Notes under the pieces: model-generated
What the model was told of the DNA's origin: nothing
Databases searched by the model: none
Seen by the model: only the letters and a program-made list of their open reading frames with translations
Origin: Oscillospiraceae bacterium
Lineage (GTDB): Bacteria > Bacillota > Clostridia > Oscillospirales > Oscillospiraceae
Assembly: GCA_902767395.1 (NCBI GenBank)
Contig: CACXHI010000098.1
Coordinates: forward strand, 1 to 8,267
Length of the DNA: 8,267 nucleotides
Direction: 5' to 3'
Shown here: positions 1 to 4,810 of the stretch, one piece after another
Layout of the letters: the number at the start of each line of letters is the position of its first letter
Numbering within the stretch: position 1 is the first letter of the stretch
Translations under genes and position numbers: made by a program

Positions 1-60
1 GCTTCGGCACAGCTTGCAGACAGACGGCGCACAGCTTTCAAAAAAGCTGTCTTCGGGCCT

Positions 61-1197
61 TCACGGCAGCGGGGTGCTCGCTTGAAGGTTCAGAAGCTCC
101 GCCACCCAGCGGGCCAGATAGGGCATGGAGGCCAGCGCTTCGGGCAGGGTATTCTCCGTGGAGCCGACCTCGACGATGAGGGAGCCGGGGGTCAGATCCT
201 CGTTAAAGCGCTCGCGCCGGAAGGAAAGATTCTTAAACAGGCCCGGCAGCTCCCGGTTGCCGAGGGCCTGAAGCTTCAAGGCGCAGCTCAGGTTGTCCTC
301 CCAGTGGGGATGGCTCAGTCCACCCTCGTCGGTGCCGACGACCAGCATCAGCGGAGCGAGCGTCTGGCCCTCCCACGCTACCTTCTCGCGCACCGGCTTG
401 TCCAGCGCATCCCGGTGCAGGTCTATGACCATCGTGATGGATGGATATTGCTCCAGATAGGTCTGAATCTTCTCCCGCGCCACGGCATAGGAGCGGTTGT
501 AGTCGGGGTAATCGTTGTAGGTTCGGTCGTGGATCACCTCCACGCCCAGCGCGCCCAGCGCCTCGGTCAGCGCGTCCCCCACCGCAACGACGCTGTTGGA
601 AAGATCCAGCGTGCGGTAGTTCGCGTCGGGAACGTAGGTATGGCCCTCGGTTTGCGTATAGGACTCGCAGGAATGGCTGTGAAGAATCAGGAGCTTTGGG
701 CCGGGGGACTGCTTCCAACGCAAGGGCCGCAGCAAGAGCTCGGTCTTGTCCACCTGATAGGTGCAGTTGCCCCGGAAGCGGATCGCCTCCGCCTCGGCCT
801 CGGTGAAGGGCGTCGACGCGGACACGGAAGGACGCGCCGGCTCGGACGTGGACGGAACAGACTCGGACGGCTGTGCAGTTTCCGGCGGCTGCGTGGACGC
901 TGCACTCTGCGTTTCAGCGACCGGTTGGGTGCTTGCAGACACGCTTGCCTCCGTCTGCTGCGGCGCGGACGGAAAGGGCGCTGGCTGTCCGGACGCGGAC
1001 TGCTTCTGAGGCAGCATCCCCGTTTCCAGAAACAGGGCGAGGCGAAAAAAAGTCTCCCCGCCCAATGCGTTTCGCATTTCCTCCCAAAGCGCGGTGCGGA
1101 GGACAGGCAGACAGAGCAGACGAACACTCAATGCAAACAACAGCAGGGCGATACAGAAGCTTGTCCCGGTTTTCTTGCGGTATAAGATCGGATACAT
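61..1197 (-). CDS. spoIIP: Stage II sporulation protein P (SpoIIP), peptidoglycan hydrolase of engulfment
   Basis: SpoIIP is a membrane-anchored amidase/endopeptidase that works with SpoIID and SpoIIM to thin septal peptidoglycan so the mother cell can engulf the forespore. The 378-residue product has a basic N-terminus and one membrane segment (about residues 14-32). A low-complexity Ser/Thr/Pro/Gln/Ala linker follows (about 64-130), then the catalytic domain (about 165-372). Likely zinc and catalytic positions are HSHSCES (H173, H175, E178), DLHRDA (H261) and VEVGSTENT (E343), in the order expected for the family. The usual HTHTTES block reads HSHSCES here, a mild variation. The ATG has a good GGGAGGG site 7 bases upstream. 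It lies downstream of the isc operon on the same strand but has its own sigma-E-like promoter. gpr, often its partner in Clostridia, is not next to it in this window. Identity is firm; the zinc-ligand assignment comes from family knowledge. Confidence 0.95.
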   Translation of the reverse strand: MYPILYRKKTGTSFCIALLLFALSVRLLCLPVLRTALWEEMRNALGGETFFRLALFLETGMLPQKQSASGQPAPFPSAPQQTEASVSASTQPVAETQSAASTQPPETAQPSESVPSTSEPARPSVSASTPFTEAEAEAIRFRGNCTYQVDKTELLLRPLRWKQSPGPKLLILHSHSCESYTQTEGHTYVPDANYRTLDLSNSVVAVGDALTEALGALGVEVIHDRTYNDYPDYNRSYAVAREKIQTYLEQYPSITMVIDLHRDALDKPVREKVAWEGQTLAPLMLVVGTDEGGLSHPHWEDNLSCALKLQALGNRELPGLFKNLSFRRERFNEDLTPGSLIVEVGSTENTLPEALASMPYLARWVAELLNLQASTPLP

Positions 1198-1203
1198 AAT
1201 AAT

Positions 1204-1234
1204 CCCTCCCAGATCATTGTATGACGTGGGAGGG
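1204..1234. promoter_or_regulatory. CCCTCCC/GGGAGGG dyad enclosing the spoIIP -10 and ribosome binding site
   Basis: On the minus strand CCCTCCC (1228-1234) is followed 17 bases later by its exact complement GGGAGGG (1204-1210), which is the spoIIP Shine-Dalgarno sequence. An inner TCAT-ACA-ATGA adds four more pairs. In an RNA that begins upstream, this could fold and hide the ribosome binding site. An RNA starting at the sigma-E site would lack the left arm. The dyad is seen directly; the occlusion role is inference. Confidence 0.5.
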
Positions 1235-1244
1235 ATGGATAGAA
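1216..1244 (-). promoter_or_regulatory. Putative sigma-E promoter of spoIIP
   Basis: Reading the minus strand, CATACAAT (1216-1223) is an exact match to the sigma-E -10 consensus CATACAnT. TTCTATC (1238-1244) sits 14 bases upstream as a partial -35 (4 of 7 against KMATATT). spoIIP is a sigma-E gene in Bacillus, so site and gene agree. The predicted start falls near 1208-1210, right at the Shine-Dalgarno sequence, giving a leader of only about 12 bases. The start point is inferred. Confidence 0.65.
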
Positions 1245-1298
1245 CCGACGGAATGATCCGCCGCGCAGCTGCGTCCGGTACGCTGGGGACGGAGGGGA

Positions 1299-1326
1299 AC
1301 GGATTTCCCGCTGCGCTCGGAATGAG
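1299..1326. repeat. Possible dispersed intergenic repeat remnant
   Basis: The stretch around ggatttcccgctgcgctcgg, running on into aatgag, resembles short intergenic repeats I recall from GC-rich gut Clostridia. It lies between the regulator gene and spoIIP, in a gap with no coding signal. A 10-bp palindrome (CGCAGCTGCG, 1264-1273) is nearby. Only one copy is in this window, so repetition cannot be shown here. Confidence 0.25.
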
Positions 1327-1353
1327 AGAATCGGCACGTTCGAGCGTAGCCGT

Positions 1354-1758
1354 TCACTTTGGCAGCAGGTCCGACAGCTTCACGCTGTCCAGATAGTCGT
1401 AAACGAGGTGCTCCAGCTTCTCCCAGACCGGGAGCGTGGGGCATGGGTGGGCGCAGCGCTCCGCCCCGGCCTCCAAACAGGCCACGGGCGCGAGGCTGCC
1501 CTCGGTAAGCCGCAGAATCTCTCCCAGAGAGTAGGCCGCGGGGGAACGGTTCAGGCGGTAGCCGCCGCCCTTGCCGTGCTGGCCCTCGACCAGCCCGCCC
1601 TTGGAGAGGGTGGTCATAATGGCCTCCAGATACTTCTGGGACAGTTCCTGTCGCTGGGCAATTTCCTTCAACGGAACCAGCCGACCCGGTTCCTGCGCCG
1701 CCAGATCCGTCATCACCCGCAGGGCGTAGCGGCCCCGGCTTGAAATCATCGCAGCCAT
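1354..1758 (-). CDS. iscR: Rrf2-family transcriptional regulator, IscR-like
   Basis: Rrf2/IscR proteins are winged-helix regulators that often bind an Fe-S cluster and control cluster-assembly genes. This one has 134 residues. The N-terminal winged helix (about 4-70) contains the family signature SSRGRYALRVMTDLA and the wing GKGGGYRL (62-69). Three cysteines, C94, C102 and C106 (CX7CX3C), lie where IscR-type proteins hold their cluster ligands. It is the third gene of the iscS-iscU operon, starting 3 bases after the iscU stop with no clear ribosome binding site of its own, so translational coupling is likely. ATG at 1749 (product MISSRGRY) is an alternative start that better matches family N-termini. 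Feedback on the isc promoter is inferred from the operon and the dyad there. A cysteine-metabolism Rrf2 regulator (CymR-like) is less likely because of the cysteine cluster. Confidence 0.85.
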   Translation of the reverse strand: MAAMISSRGRYALRVMTDLAAQEPGRLVPLKEIAQRQELSQKYLEAIMTTLSKGGLVEGQHGKGGGYRLNRSPAAYSLGEILRLTEGSLAPVACLEAGAERCAHPCPTLPVWEKLEHLVYDYLDSVKLSDLLPK

Positions 1759-1761
1759 GAC

Positions 1762-2193
1762 TCAGACGCCGCAGTGCTCGCAGTCATGACCGGCGGGGAA
1801 CTGGCTCTCGTCATAGGCAATGCCGTGGCGGTCGTAGTAGTCCTTCATGGCGGCCTTGATCGCCTCCTCCGCCAGAACGGAGCAGTGGAGCTTGTGAGCG
1901 GGCAGACCGTCCAGCGCCTCGGTCACGGCCTGATTGGTAAGCTTCAGGGCGTCGGAGACAGGCTTACCCTTAATCAGCTCCGTGGCCATGGAACTGGAGG
2001 CAATCGCGCTGCCGCAGCCGAAGGTCTCGAACTTCACGTCGTCAATCGTGTCGTCCTTGATCTTCAGGTAAATTTTCATAATATCGCCGCACTTGGCGTT
2101 GCCGACCTCGCCCACGCCGTCTGCGTCCTCAATGACGCCCACGTTGCGGGGATTGCGGAAATGATCCATCACTTTTTCAGAATACAGTGCCAT
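1762..2193 (-). CDS. iscU: Fe-S cluster assembly scaffold IscU/NifU-N
   Basis: IscU accepts sulfur from the cysteine desulfurase and assembles [2Fe-2S] clusters for transfer to apo-proteins in the cytoplasm. The 143-residue product has the three conserved ligand cysteines C35 (GNAKCGD, with D37), C60 (FGCGSA) and C104 (KLHCSVLAEEA). These occur in the normal order and spacing of the NifU N-terminal domain. The start at 2193 is preferred over an in-frame upstream ATG at 2253. It follows a strong TAAGGAGGG site at 8 bases spacing, matches the family N-terminus (MALYSEKVMDHFRNPRNVG), and avoids overlap with iscS. The TAA of iscS forms the first bases of this ribosome binding site. The C-terminus ends with an extra CEHC pair (C138, C141) absent from classical E. 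coli-type IscU; it may bind metal, but that is a guess. Confidence 0.95.
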   Translation of the reverse strand: MALYSEKVMDHFRNPRNVGVIEDADGVGEVGNAKCGDIMKIYLKIKDDTIDDVKFETFGCGSAIASSSMATELIKGKPVSDALKLTNQAVTEALDGLPAHKLHCSVLAEEAIKAAMKDYYDRHGIAYDESQFPAGHDCEHCGV

Positions 2194-2207
2194 AACGGGT
2201 TCCCTCC

Positions 2208-3401
2208 TTATGCAATGACAAACTTGCGTTTTCCGTTCATCAGATCTCTCCACACCGGGGACATCTGCCGCAGATGCTCCACCACGTCCTTGGTGACGCG
2301 GATGATGGTATCCACGTCCGCCTCGGTGGTGTCCTTGTCCAGCGTCAGGCGCAGCGAGCCGTGAGCGACCTCATGGGGCCGGCCGATGGCGAGCAGCACG
2401 TGGCTGGGGTCGAGGGAGCCGGAGGTGCAGGCCGAGCCGGAGGAGGCGCACACACCGCCGTCGTCCAGAAGCAGCAGCAGGCTCTCGCCCTCGATGCCCT
2501 CGAAGCAGAAGCTCACGTTGCCGGGCAGCCTGTGGGTCAGATCGCCGTTGACCGCGCCGTGGGGAATCTCGCGCAGACCGGCAATCAGCCGATCCCGCAG
2601 GGCCGTCAGCTTCGGCATGGTCTGAGGCAGCTCGCGGACAGCCTCCTCAAGCGCCGCCGTCATGCCCATGATGCCGGGCAGGTTCTCGGTCCCGGCGCGC
2701 TTGCCGCGCTCCTGTGCGCCGCCCTCGATCAGATTGGAGAGGATTACGCCCTTCTTCGCATAGAGAACGCCGACGCCCTTCGGCCCGTGGAACTTGTGGG
2801 CCGACAGGGAGAGCAGATCCACGTTGTCCGCCTGCACGTTCACGGGGATGTGGCCGACGGCCTGTACGGCGTCGGTGTGGAAGAGCACGCCCGCCTTGCG
2901 GCAGACCGCGCCGATCTCCCGGATGGGCTGAATGGTGCCGATCTCGTTGTTGGCGTACATCACCGTGACAAGGCAGGTTTCGGGGGTGATTGCGGCCTCG
3001 ACCTGCTCAGGCGTCACCAGCCCGTTTTCATGCACGTCCAGATAGGTGACGGTAAAGCCCTCCTTCTCCAGCTTTTTCAGCGTGTGGAGGACGGCGTGAT
3101 GCTCGAAGGCCGTGGAAACGATGTGGGTCTTCCCCTTCCGCTTGCCCCAGAGGGCCACGGAACGGATGGCCTGATTGTCGGCCTCGGAGCCACCCGAGGT
3201 GAAGGTAATCTCTCTGGGATTCTCCGCCCCGAGAACCGCCGCAACCCGGGCGCGGGCGTCGGTCAGTGCCTCGAGCGCAGCCTGCCCGACGGAGTGCAGG
3301 CTGGAGGGATTGCCGTAGATTTGGTCCATATAGGGCAGCATCGCCTGAATGGCCGTCTGGCTCATCCGGGTGGTCGCCGCGTTGTCCGCATAGATTTGCA
3401 T
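2208..3401 (-). CDS. iscS: Cysteine desulfurase IscS/NifS
   Basis: This PLP enzyme converts cysteine to alanine and passes the sulfur as a persulfide to IscU. The 397-residue product is full length for group I. The N-terminus has YADNAATT. The PLP site includes H101 (AFEHHAV), D177 and Q180 (HTDAVQ) and the Schiff-base lysine K203 in LSAHKFHGPKG. The persulfide cysteine is C325 in the loop SSGSACTSGS, the longer loop style of IscS/NifS rather than SufS. RAGTEN (235-240) is also conserved. ATG at 3401 follows AGGAGGT at 5 bases spacing. It is the first gene of the operon, with iscU 14 bases downstream. The C-terminus lacks an obvious IscU-binding tail like that of E. coli. iscS and nifS names are both used for such clostridial genes. 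Confidence 0.95.
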   Translation of the reverse strand: MQIYADNAATTRMSQTAIQAMLPYMDQIYGNPSSLHSVGQAALEALTDARARVAAVLGAENPREITFTSGGSEADNQAIRSVALWGKRKGKTHIVSTAFEHHAVLHTLKKLEKEGFTVTYLDVHENGLVTPEQVEAAITPETCLVTVMYANNEIGTIQPIREIGAVCRKAGVLFHTDAVQAVGHIPVNVQADNVDLLSLSAHKFHGPKGVGVLYAKKGVILSNLIEGGAQERGKRAGTENLPGIMGMTAALEEAVRELPQTMPKLTALRDRLIAGLREIPHGAVNGDLTHRLPGNVSFCFEGIEGESLLLLLDDGGVCASSGSACTSGSLDPSHVLLAIGRPHEVAHGSLRLTLDKDTTEADVDTIIRVTKDVVEHLRQMSPVWRDLMNGKRKFVIA

Positions 3402-3434
3402 GGGATACCTCCTGTCTCTTTCGTTGCTGGTGTC

Positions 3435-3463
3435 ATTATAAACCTATTAACCTACTTTGTCAA
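3435..3463 (-). promoter_or_regulatory. Consensus housekeeping promoter of the isc operon
   Basis: The minus strand reads TTGACA (3458-3463), exactly 17 bases, then TATAAT (3435-3440). Both boxes are perfect matches to the vegetative sigma consensus. Transcription should start near 3428, giving a leader of roughly 27 bases before the iscS ATG. Such a strong unregulated-looking promoter normally needs a repressor, and the dyad overlapping its -35 fits that. Confidence 0.85.
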
Positions 3464-3468
3464 TAGGT
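3442..3468. promoter_or_regulatory. Candidate Rrf2/IscR operator over the isc -35 box
   Basis: The minus strand holds ACCTATTGACAAAGTAGGT (3450-3468), a 19-bp dyad with arms ACCTA/TAGGT. A further AATAGGT (3442-3448) makes an alternative 27-bp inverted repeat with ACCTATT. The dyad contains the whole -35 hexamer, so a bound protein would block polymerase. The natural candidate is the Rrf2 protein encoded at the end of the operon. The symmetry is seen directly; the binder is inferred. Confidence 0.5.
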
Positions 3469-3482
3469 AATTAAAAATTCAC

Positions 3483-3511
3483 TTGACAATTCCAGACGAT
3501 TGTGATAGTCT
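3483..3511 (+). promoter_or_regulatory. Promoter of the BlaI-M56-lipoprotein operon
   Basis: A perfect TTGACA (3483-3488) is followed after 17 bases by TAGTCT (3506-3511), a weak -10 rescued by an extended TGA just before it. The predicted start is near 3518, about 28 bases ahead of the repressor ATG. It is back to back with the isc promoter, the two -35 boxes being 19 bases apart. Confidence 0.6.
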
Positions 3512-3538
3512 ATTTGTAGACTATCACAATCGTCTGGA
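3491..3538. promoter_or_regulatory. Perfect 22-bp inverted repeat, candidate BlaI-type operator
   Basis: Bases 3491-3512 are exactly the reverse complement of 3517-3538, with a 4-base centre TTTG. The palindrome covers the promoter spacer, the -10 and the predicted start, and its right arm runs into the GGAGG ribosome binding site (3536-3540). Each arm also holds an imperfect GAC-N-AT-N4-AT-N-GTC dyad (3495-3510 and 3519-3534), so two repressor dimers could sit side by side. The centre CTATTTGTAG is close to the TACA/TGTA core of BlaI/MecI operators. Autoregulation by the adjacent repressor is inferred. Confidence 0.75.
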
Positions 3539-3545
3539 GGTATTT

Positions 3546-3902
3546 ATGAAACTGTTTGATTCCGAGCTTCGGCTGATGGAGCTGATCTGGGCCAACGCGG
3601 GGTGTACGGCCAAGGCCCTTTCCCTGCTGGCCGGAGAGTCCATCGGCTGGAACAAGAACACCACCTACACCGTGCTGAAAAAGCTGGTGGACAAGGGCGC
3701 GGTGGCGCGCATCGAGCCGGGTTTCCACTGTCAACCCCTGATCGAGCGGGATCAGGTGGCGAAGGAGGAGACGGACGGGCTGATTTCCAAGCTGTTCGGC
3801 GGCTCCCGCAGGGCGTTTTTCGCGTCTTTTTTGCAGCAGGAGAAGCTCTCTCCCCGCGAGTTGGACGAGCTGCGCGAGATGATTGACCGCTATGAAGAGT
3901 GA
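3546..3902 (+). CDS. BlaI/MecI/CopY-family transcriptional repressor
   Basis: BlaI-type repressors are small winged-helix dimers that hold a promoter shut until a paired M56 protease triggers their cleavage. This product has 118 residues, normal for the family. The winged helix is about residues 5-68, with the recognition-helix region NKNTTYTVLKKLVDKG (36-51) typical of the group. The dimerisation tail (about 75-118) includes FGGSRRAFFASFLQQEKLSPREL, similar to the BlaI region after the cleavage site. ATG at 3546 is chosen because GGAGG precedes it by 5 bases. An upstream in-frame TTG at 3483 is part of the -35 box and is not transcribed. Its ligand or signal cannot be read from sequence. The protease gene overlaps its 3' end, as in bla/mec systems. 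Confidence 0.92.
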   Translation: MKLFDSELRLMELIWANAGCTAKALSLLAGESIGWNKNTTYTVLKKLVDKGAVARIEPGFHCQPLIERDQVAKEETDGLISKLFGGSRRAFFASFLQQEKLSPRELDELREMIDRYEE

Positions 3903-4797
3903 CGTTTTCTACTGGGTGCTGAATCTCAGCCTGCACGGCAGTCTGGTCTGCCTTTTGCTCCTGCTCCTGCGCCGGGTGCGCAGGCTCCCGCGACGGGCCG
4001 TCTACCCGCTCTGGATTGGCGCGGCGCTGCGGCTGACGGTTCCCTTTGCCCCGGCTGTGCCGTGGAGCTTTTTGCATCTGCTCAAGCAGCTCGGCGCCAG
4101 AACCGTCCGCCCGCCGTCGGATTGGTTTGACCGCTTTGCGGCTGTCAACGCCTTTCAAGCCGCCGACAGCTACTTCCCTGTCGTCTATCGCACGGACGTG
4201 CTCAAAACGCTGTTTGAGACCTGTGCCTTGATCTGGATGATCGGGGCCGCCGCCTGTCTTTTGACGATGACGGCCCTCTACGCCATGTCCCGCATGGCGC
4301 TGCGCGGGGCGAAGGCCCTCGCCCCCGGCGTATGGTGTTCGGACAAGGTGGTTTCGCCGGGGCTGTTCGGGATCGTGCGCCCGAAGATTCTGGTACCGCC
4401 GGGAACGGAGGGCAAGCTACTGGACTATGTGGTGCGGCACGAGCAGGTCCACCGGCGGCGGTTGGACAACCTCTGGCGGATCGCGGCGCTGACGGTCTGC
4501 TGTCTGCACTGGTTCAACCCGCTGATCTGGCTCAGCCTGAAGGCGTTCTTTGCCGATATGGAGCTGAGCTGTGACGAGGCGGTGCTGCGAACCCTGCCGG
4601 ACGGCGCAAGGAAGGAATACGCCCTGTCTCTGCTGAGCGTGGCGAAGGGGCAGGATCTGTTCGTGTCCGCCTTTGGCGGGGCCACGCTGCGGCTGCGGGT
4701 GGAGCGTGTGCTGTCCTATCGGCGGCTGAGCTTGGCGGCGGGGATTGTTTGTTCCATGCTGGTCGGCGCCCTGCTTGCCACACTTGCTTTCGGATAA
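3892..4797 (+). CDS. M56-family (BlaR1/MecR1-like) membrane metalloprotease without sensor domain
   Basis: M56 proteins are membrane zinc proteases that transmit an outside signal to a BlaI-type repressor. The 301-residue product has hydrophobic segments near 6-26, 36-55, 108-130, about 195-217 and 281-300. The protease core has the conserved SPGLFGIVRPKILVP block (155-169), the zinc motif HEQVH (H183, E184, H187) and ADMELSCDEAVL with the likely third ligand E224. It ends straight after the last membrane segment and lacks the roughly 250-residue penicillin-binding sensor of BlaR1/MecR1, so beta-lactam sensing through a fused domain is ruled out. ATG at 3892 overlaps the repressor gene by 11 bases, implying coupled translation; a TTG at 3883 is an alternative. 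Repressor cleavage as its output is inferred from family and context. Confidence 0.88.
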   Translation: MKSDVFYWVLNLSLHGSLVCLLLLLLRRVRRLPRRAVYPLWIGAALRLTVPFAPAVPWSFLHLLKQLGARTVRPPSDWFDRFAAVNAFQAADSYFPVVYRTDVLKTLFETCALIWMIGAAACLLTMTALYAMSRMALRGAKALAPGVWCSDKVVSPGLFGIVRPKILVPPGTEGKLLDYVVRHEQVHRRRLDNLWRIAALTVCCLHWFNPLIWLSLKAFFADMELSCDEAVLRTLPDGARKEYALSLLSVAKGQDLFVSAFGGATLRLRVERVLSYRRLSLAAGIVCSMLVGALLATLAFG

Positions 4798-4810
4798 GAA
4801 GGAGGAGCTT

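Noticed and set aside
31..50. 8-bp hairpin (ACAGCTTT-N4-AAAGCTGT) downstream of spoIIP
   Set aside because: It has no T run on either strand, so it is not supported as an intrinsic terminator. The nearby 9-bp direct repeat GCACAGCTT (7-15, 29-37) is too short to mean much. Too little sequence remains to the left edge to judge.
82..1185. Long plus-strand open frame opposite spoIIP
   Set aside because: It is the antisense shadow of SpoIIP, with an Arg/Gly-rich, low-complexity product typical of reversed GC-rich codons.
2194..2253. Longer IscU start at 2253
   Set aside because: It would overlap iscS by 46 bases, lacks a ribosome binding site and adds 20 residues not found in the family. ATG at 2193 has TAAGGAGGG.
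2274..3470. Long plus-strand open frame of 398 codons opposite iscS
   Set aside because: Its codons are the antisense of a clear cysteine desulfurase with all catalytic residues. GC-rich codon use leaves the opposite strand open. No family resemblance or ribosome binding site was seen.
3483..3545. Upstream TTG start extending the BlaI-type protein by 21 residues
   Set aside because: The TTG is part of the -35 TTGACA and the extension runs through the palindrome. The ATG at 3546 has a GGAGG site and fits the family N-terminus.
3546..4797. Beta-lactam resistance regulation (blaI-blaR1)
   Set aside because: The membrane protease has no penicillin-binding sensor domain and no beta-lactamase or PBP gene is in the window.
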